Numbered from the stretch's first letter, positions 11,601-24,634 are shown. The stretch: 64,000 nucleotides of DNA from Stemphylium vesicarium (GCA_004380135.1 QXCR01000041.1:124001-188000), one strand, 5' to 3'. The notes: generated from the sequence alone by a model not told the origin. Numbers and translations are program-made.

Positions 11601-13894
11601 TACGGGTTGGAGCTCCGAAATTCCCAATTTCAACCCCATGGACATTATCGAGAACATTAAGCGCCGTATGCAGCCAGGTGCTACCAAGGAGGATATGATG
11701 CCCATGATTCCCTGGTACAAGGGCTTCACCGGATCGACTACTGTACTTGGTCCAGACCGCTACCAGTTTACGGGAACTGTCCGACAGACTGGCGACAACG
11801 AGATCGAAATCACAGAATTGCCGGTTCGTTACTGGACCCAGGACTTCAAGGAGAAGCTTGAAGAAATTATCAAGGCTGAGAAAACCCCCTCCTTCATCAA
11901 GGACTACATCGACTACAACACCCCCGATCGTGTACATTTCGTCATCAAGATGGAAGACAAGTACATGGCGACGGCCCTTGCCAAGGGACTTGAGGAGATG
12001 TTTAAGTTGTTCAAGCCTCAGGCAACTAGCAACTTGGTCGCTTTCGACGCTCATGGACGTATTCACAAGTATGCTGGTGTCCTCGATATTATCGAGGAGT
12101 TCTACCACGTCCGTCTGCGGTACTACGAGAAGCGAAAGCAGCATCAACTCCAGGTCATGGAGAAGGAGCACTTGAAGATGTCCAATCAAGCCAGGTTCAT
12201 TCAGATGATCATCGACGGCAAGCTTACCATCTCCAAGAAGAAGAAGGCCGTCCTCGTGCAGGAGCTCAAGAAGCACGGCTTCACACCTTTCCCCAAGGTT
12301 GAAGAGGCGAAGAATGCCGGTGAAGTTGAAGACGCACAAGAGGATGAGTCGGACGACAACGAAGTCGAGGTTTCCGCCAACGACTACGACTACCTGCTAG
12401 GCGTAAGCACTTTCACACTTTGACGCGAATCCAGACACTAACGATCTATAGATGGCCATTTGGTCGCTGACTCAAGAGCGCGTTGAGAAGCTGTTGAAGC
12501 AGCTTGGCGAGAAGCAGGAAGAGATTGATACTCTCATCAAGCTCTCACCTAAAGACATCTGGACTGTCGACCTCGAGGCTTTCATGGATGAATGGAACCT
12601 GCAGATTGAGGAAGAGACTAAGCGCAAGAAGAAGATCGCTGGCATCACCCGTCGCGCTTCTCAGAAGCTTGGCATTGGCGCCGGCAAGGGTGGCAAGGGA
12701 AAGAAGAAAAGAAAGATGGACGGCAGTGACTCTGATGACTCTGCCTCCGACTTTGGCCCGGTTAAGAAGAAGGCTAAGCCGAAGAAAGAAGGGTTGCTCA
12801 GTTATCTTCAACAAGAACCCACGAAGAAGCCTTCGGCAGCAGAGGCTCTAAAGAGTAGTAGCGCGTTCGGTTCTGCGGCGCCACAGAAGCAGGGTACGCT
12901 GCTTTCTCATCTCGTCAAGAAGGAAGGCACGCCACAGACTGATGGCGCGTCGGAGAGCAGGCCAGATTCTGAAGACTCGAAGCCAGCACCGTCTAAGCGG
13001 GGCCGCCCGGCAGCTGCAAAGGCTGTCAAGAAAGACCCAATTCTTTCAGACGATGAAGATTCAGACGTCTTCGCTGCAGTCGCTCAGGAAGCCGCGAAAG
13101 AGCCAACCAAGACGGATATCCCTTCTCGAGGTGGCCGCGCCGCAACCAAGCAGGCACCCAAGTACAGCCTTGGTAGCGACTCTGATGATGACGACGATGA
13201 TCTTCTCGGCGATGTGAGCAGCATGGTCAAGACTATCGGAGCTGGTTCCAACGGCGTTCCGATGTTCAAGGCAACCACTGCTGCTCGCCCTGGAAGTAAC
13301 GGCCGCGCTCGATCTGGCAGTGCCGCCGGCGCGAAGAAGGGCAGCCCAATTGATATCGACGGCGACACAACCAACTATGAAGGTCTGATGCCTCAACCTT
13401 CACCAAAGCGTCCCGCTCCTCGCAACGTCAACGACACCATCATGAGCTCCGACGACGATGACTTTGATCTCAAGAAGCCAGCCGCCAGCAAGTTGACTGC
13501 TAAGCCCGCCGCGAAACCCAAGGCTGCCGCCGCTAAGCCTGCACCGAAGCCCAAGGCCGTCGCGAAGAAGCTCACCGCGCAGAGCCCGGCCGCCAAAGCT
13601 TACGCCAAGAAACACGGCAAGGACGCGGAGCCTGCTAAGCCCGCAGCCAAGAAGAAGCAAATCACTGTAGACTCAGATGAAGAGGAGGATATGGATGACG
13701 CAGAGGACATTGCCAGCGACATTCTCTCCGACGAAGATGAGGACGAGCCCACTCCTAAGCCCGCTTCTCGCGCACCTGCCGCTCGACCTGGTCGTAGGGC
13801 TGCTGCCAAACCAGCCAAGTACGTGGTCAGCGACGATGAGGCCGAGTCGGATGAAGCGTCGGAGCCTAGCTTCGACGATGATGAGAGCGAGTAG
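8614..13894 (+). CDS. TOP2: DNA topoisomerase II
   Basis: Four exons, 8614..9051, 9102..9389, 9436..12402 and 12452..13894, give 1711 residues. Introns of 46-50 bp have standard GT/AG ends and keep phase 0. The enzyme passes one DNA duplex through another with ATP, relieving supercoils and separating sister chromatids. The GHKL ATPase shows NAADN near residue 202 and GRNGYGAK at 272-279, with an SQTKEQL loop further on. The TOPRIM domain has EGES from Glu575 and DQDHD at 654-658 (metal-binding acids). The cleavage domain has the SARYIYT motif with catalytic Tyr912. The length exceeds the roughly 1430 residues of yeast because of a Lys/Ala/Pro-rich N-terminal extension of about 145 residues and a long acidic/basic C-terminal tail with KRGRP at 1413-1417. 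The start lies in a GCCGCCATGG context. Confidence 0.97.
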
Positions 13895-16800
13895 AGAAGT
13901 TTGCTGGAGGTGAAGGAGAGTGTGTGTTTACCTCCATGGGAGGGATGAAGGAGGGTGCTTGATACCCGGATCAGTTCATCGTCCATTGGCGTTTTTGACT
14001 AGGGCGAATATAAAACTACGGACAGTGTAGTGCTTTTTTCACATGGCGTTTAGGGGGCGTGCCTCCCTTTTCTGCAGATTCTATCATCTTACGCGGTAGA
14101 CATGTATATTATCAGAAGCTTTTGTTTCCTTCTTCTCTTTCTTTTTGAACTAGATGGAATCCCAAGCGTCGTATTTCAAGATGTTCTACTTCCAATTGCA
14201 ATGGTCTGGCGTAACGACTTGACTTTCACACTTTAACATTTCAACGTGTTAGCTAGTAGGCACTGAGTTCTACACGCGTTTGTGTCATACATACGACTAG
14301 AAATACTGGCCCGTCCGACGATAAGAGAAGGAGAAGAGGAGCAGCACACACACGTGACACGAGTCAGATAGAAAGTTGTATTCGTCGGCATCAGAACAGC
14401 GACTGATTCCGTCTTTGGCATAGCAGGAATTCCGTCACAAGAGTCTAGACCCGTCTCCTCCTAATGGCGAAATATGCAAGTGATCTAGACCCTCGCCCTC
14501 GCCTTATTCCCCGGCTACCCAGTCGAATCCAACTCGTAAGCGCCCTGTACCACACCCACAGCCCTCCCCGAAGAAGCGAGAATAATGCCCCTCCACCCCG
14601 ATCGACGAAAGAAGAAGTGACAGCGGATAAGGCCCGGGGAAAAGTAAAAGAATTTCACACAAAAATGTAACAATGGTCATCGTTGGCTTCCTTGTGTCCC
14701 TTTTTCCCTATTCGTCAAACACTTGAGATATCCGTCACTCCGAGGGAGAAGCACAGTCGGTGTACTGCTACGGGCTTGAATTGCCTACCTGGGGAGTGAA
14801 ACGCGTTCCAACAGTATGGTTGGGAGTGACGTATACAGACGTGAAACTAGCATTTGCTATTTCTGCCGGACGCGGAAAAGTATCGGAAGCAATCGAGATA
14901 GTGAGGTCCGAGCCTCCAGTAAGATCACGGCAACTATCGGATATAAATGCTAAAAAAGCGATAGGATATCCAAACACCCGTGAAGAAAAGAGCAGTGTGT
15001 AAATTCCTGGGATTAGGAGAAGTATACCAAACAAGCGTCTCGGAGGCTTCGGCGCGCATCTCGAAGAGGGTGCTTGGGCTTCCCGCATCACAAGACGCCA
15101 CGTTGGTAGCTAGGCCCCCGGAGACGAAGAAAGCTAGGCGTACACTCTCTTTCTTTGTTTTCACACCGATTGGTTTCCTGGTCGGTGGAAAGAAATGGCG
15201 GCGGGAAGATTTCCCATAGGGGGGGTTCGGTACGTACATGGACCGGAGGGGCGCAGTGCAGATGGCATGGCGTATTGCAGTTCGTGAGAAGGAAATTCAC
15301 TGGGAGGGGCACTCGGCCACCAAGTAGAAGTAGCAGCGCCGGCGCCCATCTCCATAGCCTCACCGTGTGACATGATGTGCTGTACACTAGGACACAGCCC
15401 AGTTGACTGAGTGTAGGAAAGGGAGTGAGACAAAATACTGCGGTATACCTTGTGAGAAACAAGGACTGCGCGTCAATGTAGCTTGAGGAAGTGAAAATGT
15501 ATGTGCGCACACGCGCGAATAGAAGTGGAGAAATTTGAAAAGGAAATAGGAGCGTTGTGACTGGAAGAATAGCAAGGAAGTGAGGCACATACTTGGCCTA
15601 ATCCATTCCATACCGCGCCGCTCCGCTCCGAGCACCTTTGTAAGCCCTTGTTCAACCTGTCTTTGCATCTAGAGACTCGCACCGTGCCACCTGTCAAGGC
15701 TGTCAGAAACTGTCAAAATCTCGTCCTTGTGGGACCTGTCATCCACACTAGCTGTTGTAGCACTTGATCCCCATTTGCGCATCTGATCCAGAGCAAGCCT
15801 GGGTACTGACTTCGCTCGGATTGCCAAGCAGCCGTCTGCATGCGAGACCCCTGTGCATTTCACATCTTTCTTCCTGAGTGGTTCGAGACGCATTGGCCTG
15901 ATCGCCGGAAGATCTCGCGCCATGTCAAATGACGGAAGCGCGGCCTGTGCGATGCAGAAGCTGCCCCGGTCAATGGGGGATCATGCTCGGGCGCCATGTT
16001 AGCCTAGTATCAAGAATCTGGATCGCCAGGCTGAGCAGCCGGATCTCCGACAGCCTAGGAGATGGGCAGTGCTATCGATAGCGGATACCTATCGTCAAGG
16101 TAGTACTGCAATGAGAATGGCGGGGCAAGACGGGGTTGTAGTACCGAGATCGTCAGGCTTTGCTATCTGCAGACCACCGCGCGCACACTGGAGCAGCTGT
16201 GATATGCAGAGACCCCTAATAAGTGTGGATGATTTGTTAATAGCTGTGAGGCCTCGATCGATCATACCCCTGCTGCTCAACTGTCGTAGTTTGGTCCCAC
16301 TTTGTGAAAAGCGCCACAAAGCTTGAGTGCATCACCGCAGCTGTCAGTCAGAACCTACTCCGCGGTACAACCCATTCTTCGTCGATTATCAAGTGCTTCC
16401 AAATACCTGTCCCAAAAGGTTATGTGTCCGGTCTCTCGTCACTTGTGACGCCTGTCCGCAGTGGTTCCTGGCATGACAGCGGGACCGGGTTCCTCCAAAT
16501 GGCAAGTACGCGAGGATGATCCTTGTTAATTGGCGGGCACTACCGAGCTCAAACGTCGAATTGATCCTGTGAAAAGAGCGAGAAAAGGGCAATCGAAACA
16601 AGTTCGTGCGACTATAGTTTGGTGGGGCGATACGGCGATTGCGTTCACTGCATGCGCCTCATTAGACTGCGCGAGACTCCTCTCACCGCGTTACCCATCG
16701 GGCACGAGGGGAAGAGATTTTGACAATAACGTCACACGATATGCCGTAGCAGAGACATCGGGGCATCGTTCAAGTTCGGGTTGAGAACCGAATATGTCGT

Positions 16801-19800
16801 GAGATAGACTTGACATGTCGTGAGCACATTTCTTGAGTGCGCTGCAGGGCTGTGGCACGCTCGTAGGGATCCCGCAAAGCCGACAAGTGGAGAGGGCAAG
16901 CAGTCCAAAGTTCTGCAGCAGCTTTACAGGGTTTCTGAGCACATTGAAAGAAATTATCCTTGTAGCGTAGTATGTATTAGTTATGCCCACATCGCGTGGA
17001 GTGGGCCGAAATGAGACAGTGTGGGATTGGAGGGGCCACGGCCATGGGGAGCTTACGCGCTTACTATGAGGGATCTAGGAAGCAATTGCGCCATGCATGT
17101 CCTTTCGCTAGGCTTGATAGTCCTCCATTCGAATAAATTTTCAATGTGCGTACATATGAGCTTTTGTTGACTGAATTCCCCGTGGCGCAAAGCTAGCCCT
17201 GTGGCCGAGGAGTTATCCTATTCTATGCCTTTCATTCCGGCTGTACCTATTACAGGGGCCGTAAGATGTTGCACACTGCTCTCGTGCGGTTGATAATAGA
17301 TTGATAGGCGTGGCAAAAGAAGAGCACATTACTCTCCACTATACCACTTAGGAGAGAGCGTATCTTGCTAGGCAAGTCAGCCACGCATGAATGAAGCACA
17401 CGCGTGCGCGAGCAAAAGCTCTGCCTGATCGTCGGGGCATCTCGAAGAGGCTGTCGCACAGCATGAGTAATCGCGGTACTGAGTTGCCGACTTGCCCGTG
17501 TTTCGCTGGGCTAGGCCACTTTATCATCTGTTGCTGAACGTGGTGCCGTAGGAGAAGATGTCTTGAGTCTGAATCAATGAGCCTGAAATCGACGCCCAGC
17601 AATCCACACAATCACTCAATTGTCTGGCCATCTCTTGATCAAGATCATGCAATTAGACTCGAGATTGATGAGGCGCTTACAGACCCCAACCACTTGTCCT
17701 GACTTTGGTGATATTCGCCACTCACTTCGCGGATCGCACTTGCATCACAATAGTGTCACACCGGCTGTTCCATGTTACTTGAGCCGTCTGTCATCCCACA
17801 GTGACGGCTTTCGTGTAACCAGCGGAAACGGAAAGGGCCTGCTGGTATGCATGTTTATCGATTATGTGCGCGCATTTCCTACGCGACTGGGCACTGTACG
17901 AATGATCTGGTGTCTCCAAAGGCATTTAATGAGTGACTAATGATGCTCATAGCTTCAAGCGAGTCCACGTATGGCCTCGTGAAGGCGCTCTGCTTTGACC
18001 GGAAAGCAGGGTGAGTTGTTCGAATCTCCCACCGCCGGCCGCGCGCAGTGGCGGCGGGTCCCGCAGTAAGTATCCATGGTACTTCACATAAAGTTAAGGA
18101 TTTGCCAGATCTGAGGGCTGGCAGTTCTAGAAGTGCCTTGGAGATGTGCCTGATCAATCAGTGGTAGCGGCCCGCGACAGTCCAAGCTGCAGCTTGGCCT
18201 CTGTGCTCTTTGAGCGGTCTGTACTGAGACATTATCACCGCCCTTTCTTTGAAACGGCCCAGCATGGATCCAACCGCATATTCACGCAAATGAGACAAAC
18301 CCCTTTGTTGATCGGCGTCCAGTGAGGCATGAAGCAAGTGGAGGTTGACAATGGAAAACTTTACCTTGCGGGTGCATGAAGAGGCTTGCATTAGAAGGCG
18401 CCATGTCTCAGCGTGAGGAGAAGCTCGTTACTGTTCAAAAGTGACATCTAATTTCCCGCTGTTGGGATGTAATCGATATAGCAAGCGAGCCGGGTCCCGG
18501 GCCATATATCTCGAGTATCGCCAGCGGGAGCAAGGCTGACATCGCTCACCGACGAAGTAAGAACCAATGGATTGATTTCCCAGAGTTGAAATTGTGTAGG
18601 CTCCCGAGATGCGCAAGAAATGGGCCACGTTTGCAACAAGAGCCAAGATAGTATGTGCATTTGTGCTCCCACGGGAAGCTGCAGGTAAACACTGTACCGA
18701 TTCGTTCTTTCACGCCATACCAACAGGGTGCATGACAGGCGAACCTGGTCTCCTGAGATGGCCAGGGCACGAATCGTGGTGAGCGGCGGCGATTTTGAAG
18801 CTCGGTGGTGTTACTCGTGCTTGCGAAAGATCCGTTGCGCCATCCACAGATAGTTGTGGAAGTGGCTGGCTTTCATCTGAGGAACTACCCACTGTTTTTA
18901 CAATTCAATTGCGTCTTACGATGGGAAAGTAGGATTTATTGGAGACTTTTGTCATGCCCGCAAGATGCTGCAGCTCTGCTGGCGTTGTAGTGATTTGATG
19001 GCTCGCGTTGCTGTCACGAGCCCGCACGTGCTGCAGCTCATTGGAAAAGTTTTTGATTGACGTCGATTTCGGACCATGGACTGCTTAAACAAAGGAGCTG
19101 GACCGTATGTCCCGGGCAAGATGCAGGGTTCAACGCGGGAAGAGTGTTTGATGCCGTGTGACGCGAATCCCTCGATTCATCTTCCACTATCGCATTGTTC
19201 ATGGCCCAGTACTTGCTGTCGGTAACAGTCGTTTGGCCCCGTTAGTGGATCGGCTGCATCGCAACCTGTCAAGCCATTTAGTGTGCGTCTTGGAACTCAA
19301 GCACGTCCACTTATACACCGGACGCTTTCTGCAAGGCGCTTGGTCAAGCTTTGGCGACGCACTTCGCCAGGATGAGCAGCTAGCGGGCCGAAGTGAAGGT
19401 TGGAGTTGGTCCGTTAAAGGGAACCATGTGCAGGACAAGTACCTGTCCCTACATTTTCGCGCATCGCTCGTCTTCCTTTGGCCATTTCCCCAGAATAATC
19501 TTCCAGGGAATAAATTCTGTAAAACAAGGTTTCGCCCCAGCTTGACTTCCATCACATCTTGGTAAGGACAGCATCTCCACGATTGCCCTTCACTGGCACC
19601 TGCTGACTTGGCACGTCAAAGTCACTGGCTGGCTCGCATTACAGCGATAGCCGAGCGAAGACATTCGTTGGGCGGCATATGAGGTCCAGCTAGTCACCAC
19701 CGGATCATATCGTTTGTCGAACGGAGCCACCTTCACATTGGGGCAGTGCCAACGCGTAGTGCACATCTCGCCGTCTACTTTCACGCGCGCTGTCGGCCAA

Positions 19801-20167
19801 GTCTGCACTCGAACGCAATAGGTAAGTCGCGACGGCCATTACTCCCGTCTGGCTCAGGGTACTGATGATGCGCAGCTCGGTCGCTAAAGCGGGGTGGTCA
19901 TTGAACCACGTCCTCACTGTCCAGTGTTATAAGGTGATCATCTCGTCCTCGTGAGCACTTCGCAAACGCCTGGATACCGACCTCTTCACCCCATTACTGC
20001 CACCAAGATCCCCCTTGCTCCAAATCGGTCCCGTTCCACCATAGCCTAGTTTTTCTTTTCAGCTTGGTCTTCGCACGCCCAGGCCCATTTTATTTGCCAG
20101 TTACCCGCACCTTACACCAAGCTTCAGCGTCAGTCGTACTTGCCTTTGTCATTCCAGGCCGTCCGGC
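13895..20167. other. Long gene-free interval, 6.3 kb
   Basis: I find no gene, tRNA or intact mobile element in this stretch. Open frames up to about 165 codons occur on both strands but lack domains, and many begin at non-ATG codons. Composition looks near 50 percent GC, so it is not a strongly AT-rich RIP block. The first few hundred bases are the likely 3' untranslated region of TOP2. The last part is pyrimidine-rich and probably the promoter of the regulator at 20168. A GC-rich hairpin lies at 18028-18058. Confidence 0.5.
18028..18058. repeat. GC-rich imperfect inverted repeat
   Basis: A left arm CCCACCGCC (18028-18036) and a right arm GGCGGCGGG (18050-18058) pair at eight of nine positions around a 13-base GC-rich loop. 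No function is evident. Confidence 0.5.
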
Positions 20168-21634
20168 ATGAAGATACCTTTCCTGCTTAACCCGTTCTGC
20201 GGTGACCACCATGATCATCACAGCTCAGAGTCCCCGATACCGCCTCCCTACCCAGTAGCAGCAGCTCCAACTCCCAGGCGACAGAAGATACCAAAGGATG
20301 CGCCGATCTTCTCTGAAGGCAACAGAGCCGTCGGCATTGTCAACTATCCGCCACATGAGGCCGGAGACGACGAGGAACTCTTAGCTCAACACCGCAGGTT
20401 TCGGATTTTCCCGTTGGGGGAGATTGCCAGGAAGGGTGTCAGGCACATTCCATACAACAGCGACAAGAAGGATTTCCTTGAAAAGACTGGGCGTGACGCG
20501 TTTGAAAGTGAGTTTCGCGTGTAGCATTAAAATATCCGTACTGATTCACCTGCAGTGTTCCAGTACACGTACAAGCGGCCAGGGGAGGAGAAAGAGTATG
20601 TCGTTGTTTGGGACTATAACGTCGGCCTCGTTCGTATGACGCCGTTCTTCAAGTCATGCAAGTACTCAAAGGTAGATGCCTCTTTCTGCAGCACGAGAGT
20701 GAGGCACTGACTGTCGCAGACGATCCCCGCAAAGGCATTGAGAGAGAATCCTGGACTGAAGGACATTAGCTACAGCATAACCGGTGGCGCTCTGGTGTGT
20801 CAAGGTCAGCGAAGCCAACTTCGATCTGTCAGAGTAACACACTGACCTTTCATAGGATATTGGATGCCTTATCAGGCTGCCAAAGCCATCGCTGCGACCT
20901 TCTGCTATGACATCCGATGGGCGCTCACACCGGTTTTCGGCAACGATTTCCCTTACACCTGCCTGACGCCAGACAATCCTTGCTTCGCCAAGTTTTTCAT
21001 TGATCCGGCTATTGTACGATACTGCACCCAGGAGACAACCAGATTCCGGGACCTTGGGCCAATGTATGAAATTCAGAGGCCGATCACTCCACCGCGATCG
21101 GAAGCACCGGAATCACGTTTCGGGCCACCGCCTCTCCATGCCCAGGTTGCGAAGCAACAACGGGCGCGGCCAGCAGATATCGAGAGCGGATATGGGACCG
21201 ACACGGATCGAAGTGACCGCTATCTCTTTTCACCTGAAGTGTCTCCCCGCACTCGGTTTACGCCAATCAATCGACCACAATCTCCACACTCGCCCCGGAC
21301 GGCTGAGTCTTCACACATGAGCTCGCCTGCCAGCTTGCGTGCGCCTCAGGGTTTGCTCACGCCGACGTCAGTTCCACGTGAATATCCTGGCGAGGGCCTT
21401 CGGACGAAGCGGACGCACTCCAAGGTGACTCTTTACGATCTCCCCACGAACGAAGCCGTCAATCGCCCTCAGACAGCCGGCACTGTCGACAGTGCTCACG
21501 GATCCGAGGTGTCTGGTGGTGAGGACAACCATAGCCACGTCGAGATTGACGCAGCGGAGATGCTGTTGTCGTTGCGTGCTGCGGAGAACACTATGCCACC
21601 GATGAAGCGACCGCGTCGTGACTCTAGATGTTAG
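20168..21634 (+). CDS. APSES-type transcription regulator, Xbp1-like
   Basis: Four exons, 20168..20507, 20556..20671, 20720..20804 and 20856..21634, give 439 residues. All three introns (48-51 bp) restore the frame exactly. The APSES/KilA-N DNA-binding fold spans about residues 113-215. It includes VWDYNVGLVRMTPFFK, then AKALRENPGLKDISYSITGG and GYWMPYQAAKAIAATFCYDI, a pattern I associate with the fungal Xbp1/XbpA branch of APSES proteins. The C-terminal 220 residues are Ser/Pro-rich and disordered-looking, with a basic KRPRRDSR end that could act as a nuclear localisation signal. Known relatives act in stress, quiescence or development; that role here is inferred from family. The long upstream spacer fits a heavily regulated gene. 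No ankyrin repeats are present, so it is not the Swi6/Mbp1 type. Confidence 0.85.
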
Positions 21635-22029
21635 TGTGGTGGACCCCACCTTTCCTTTCATGATATTGATGACCAGAACATTACTGGTGGTGCCTCCCTT
21701 TTCCGTCAGCCCATGACGTCTCTCAGCTATTCTAGCGCTCATTGTTGGCACACTCGTTTAGCAGCTTGCATTCAGTCTACCCTGCTTGTATCGGGGTCAG
21801 GGAGGCGCGGTGTTGGCGCTTGGGTCTAGCTATGTGTTGTGATCTCGTGTTTATGTTTGTAATACCCAGCGGGAAACAACGTTGCCTTGCACAAGGCTGA
21901 ATTTGCTGTGTATCCAATATCGAAGGGCCCAAGATTCATCATACTCAACAGTGTAGAAAGATAAATGCATGTACTCGCATACCGAAAACGCATGACCACT
22001 AAGCTACCCACAGAGAGCGTGTCATAGTC
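21635..22029. other. Convergent 3' spacer
   Basis: This is the space between the converging APSES-factor gene and the glutathione transferase gene. Nothing beyond likely 3' untranslated sequence is visible. Confidence 0.6.
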
Positions 22030-22861
22030 TCACTTCGATGCTGCTTTTGCCTGCGCCTTCTGGTTCTCGATCCTCTTGAGGGTGCCTGCGATTATGGCCT
22101 CTTCGTCATAGATATATGTCACGCTCTCCTGTTTGATCACATCCGCGGCCCATTTGGAAAAGTTGGGCAGCGCATCAAAGCCGGACGCGATAGACTTCGG
22201 TAGGATATCGCGTCTTGCAAGCCCATACATTCGGATGATGAAAGGCGCTGTCAGAGCCTGTCACGATGTCAATACCGCTCCCACTTCTCGGAAATCGTCG
22301 TACCTCAGCCAGTGTAACCTTCCCGCTTCCCCCAAAGAACGGCTTTGCATCTTTCAGGAGGGGCTCGATCTCTTTGCCCACGACATCTACAAGCTCTTTG
22401 CTCAATTTGGCCTTTTCTTCATCGGAATCCAACATCAAAATCTTGTAGAAGTGGCTACCTGCTTTGCTGAACCAGGTATCGACGAAAAAGTTGATTCTTG
22501 CACGGGTTAAGGCAGCTTCGGGAGAGCCCGATGCGGGCAGAAGGTGCGAAGGGTAAGCGTCGGCCAGAAAGGTTGAAACAACACCAGATTCCGTGATGAT
22601 TTCGCCGTTGAAATTAATGGCGGGGACGAGACCACGCTACAAGCACGTCAGCGATGCTCCAGCCCATGAAGCTAATGAACGCCGTTAACTTACGGGGTTG
22701 ATGTCAAGGTACCACGGCTCTCTTGGTTTGTCCAAGTCGATGGTAACCTCTTCGTATGGCAGTCCCAGCTCCTTCAGCACGATGTGAGCGCGATGGGCCC
22801 AAGGGCAGCGGTGGTTGGTGTACAGGGTGATCTTGGGCGCATTGCCGTTGACTTGCGCCAT
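22030..22861 (-). CDS. Omega-class glutathione S-transferase
   Basis: Three exons, complement(22030..22257, 22304..22636, 22694..22861), give 242 residues, the usual length of the family. The N-terminal thioredoxin fold begins with KITLYTNHRCPWAHRA; Cys19 in the CPW motif is the expected catalytic residue of omega-type enzymes, which reduce thiol conjugates, dehydroascorbate or glutathionylated proteins rather than using a Tyr or Ser. The following INPRGLVPAINF (spanning the first junction) and ITESGVVSTFLAD match the glutathione-binding half. The all-helical C-terminal domain fills exons 2 and 3, and the protein ends in a Lys/Ala-rich tail. No targeting peptide is visible, so it is probably cytosolic. 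The substrate cannot be told from the sequence. Confidence 0.9.
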
Positions 22862-23502
22862 CGTTATTAGATGTTGATGATGTCAACACTGATGGAGGTA
22901 CTTAGGTAAGAAGGCGGGGGCGGTGGGGGATGAGCTGTTTAGAAGCACGACTGTGATGTAAGGCTTGACTTCAGCCAGGCCACAACCTCGTCCAAATATT
23001 TATTTAATTGATAAGCTATGTCAGACTTCTCGCAGCTCGGTGCTAGGCTTAGAAATCAGTGCCTCTACGGAATGGATCATCATGCGGGTGGACGCCGCAC
23101 TGCGGGAGGTGGAGGTGGGGCATGCCTTTCGCGAATGGTGCGCGTTCGCGCGCTGCAATCCCCGAGCATTTTCACCCGGATCCCGTATGCACCTGTCCTC
23201 ACCTGGCAACTACAACACCTAGATAGCCCTCGCGCAATGCTGCGCTTCGGTCTGAGCCATGTCCGGGGGCGTGTGACTGGTGGCCAGGATAGGTTGGCCG
23301 GGTATGTCGACTCGAATGAGCAAAACTATGTTGCTCTTCGCGTCGCGCAAGAGGACGCCATGCTTCTCCCAGAAGCTTCCAAGGTTGGGAAGCGCATCAG
23401 ACGCACATGTCGAAAGAGCGAGGCCATGGTAGCAGTACCGATGTTTTTCCGTAGCTAAATACCATTCTCCGCCTGCGACATGTAGTCGTGTTGTCCGCCC
23501 GC
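22862..23502. other. Spacer between two minus-strand genes
   Basis: This holds the promoter of the glutathione transferase gene and the 3' region of the Snu23 gene. Overlapping plus-strand frames at 23018-23458 show no domain. Confidence 0.5.
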
Positions 23503-24195
23503 TCAACAGATGATGCCGTCTCCTTCGACCTTCCACTCCATGGCGTTGGCGTCTGTTTTCTTCTTCGCCCTGCGCTTCTCGTTGCGCAGCCGTCTTTTCT
23601 CCTCGGCATCTTTCTCCATTTGCTCCTTGTTCATTGCTAGCCTCGCGTCCAAATCTGTGACCTCCAAAAACTTGTCTTCGTCGCGTTTCCGCTTGAGGTA
23701 TCGTAGGCGATCGCGCACTTCTTGGAGGGTTGCGCGGTGCACCTCGCCAGACTGGCCAGTCGCGACTAGATGCTGCTTACTGTTCAGATGCTCGACGTAC
23801 TGGATGTTGTCTCTAGAGAGCGGTTAGCGAAGCCAAGAAGCCCGCGGCGAGTGAGCGTACTTGAATGTGAGATCGCAAGCACCACAGTATGCGCCGGCAC
23901 CGCGCCCCCTCTTGCCAACTGCGGCCGCCGCAGATGTGAGGGTTTGCTTTCCAATCATCTTGCTCCAGTCTATGCGCTCTGCTCTTGCTTCCGTCTGCTT
24001 CAGATCCTCGGGCGTCGAGGCCCTCCGCCGGTATGTCTTGCCAGCCAGCTTTGCTTCATATCGCTCTTTTCCCTCCTCCCGCTCTTTGGCCTCCCGATCC
24101 TTCGCCTTTTGCGCCATCTGGTCGCGATCCCATGTTTTCCTGAAGTCTGTGTCGCCGCCTCCAGACGTCCCATACGCGCCTGCCTTGCCGCTCAT
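23503..24195 (-). CDS. SNU23: U4/U6.U5 tri-snRNP protein Snu23 (ZMAT2 family)
   Basis: Two exons, complement(23503..23812, 23861..24195), give 214 residues. The 48 bp intron splits the zinc finger and rejoins as CDLTFK-DNIQYVEH. The protein is a spliceosome component that joins the U4/U6.U5 tri-snRNP before activation of the B complex. A U1-type C2H2 finger is evident: two Cys two residues apart, twelve residues, then two His separated by LNSKQ. The family N-terminus, FRKTWDRDQ followed by a charged helix, and the GKTYRRRASTPEDL stretch are present. The C-terminal half is a highly charged RYLKRKRDEDKFLEV coiled region with a Lys/Arg-rich nuclear signal. Length is close to the family norm of about 200 residues. 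Confidence 0.93.
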
Positions 24196-24634
24196 GATGG
24201 GCGAGTGTGGTGCGGCGCGCGCGTTGCAATCGGTTTGAACTAGGGTTTTGTGTGTCGGCCGGTTGCAGTCGGATTCCTATATGGCTCAGGCACGTGTTCC
24301 GCGATTTGGGCCGGCAGGAAGTGGGTGTTTAGTGTTGCGATCGTCATTTTCCGAAAGGTCAAGGTTGTACTTTCCGAGCCATGTACGCACGGACCCTATG
24401 AAGCTTGGGGTAGTCGCTCTTCACTGAACGTTTTCATCTCACAACGCGCGCTTATAGAAGAGTAATCATTCATGTGGAGAAGAAACAACGAGTCTTCCAG
24501 AAGAGTCGCGAGCTATGAGACATATCAACATCTGCCAAATTCAATGCGACATCCATCCGACTATAGGGAACCCGGAATATCTACCCCTCGTTATGCTCTA
24601 ATTCCTATCAGTACCTAGAAACACATCCTGTCTC
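24196..24634. other. Spacer between minus-strand genes
   Basis: Probable promoter of SNU23 and 3' region of the next minus-strand gene. No further feature is seen. Confidence 0.55.

Noticed and set aside
17990..18035. tRNA-like B box (GTTCGAATC) on the plus strand
   Set aside because: The five bases on either side of the loop do not pair, and no acceptor or anticodon stem can be drawn. Only the box-like word is present.
19158..19565. 135-codon plus-strand frame in the long spacer
   Set aside because: It begins at GTG, has an equally long antisense frame, and no recognisable features.
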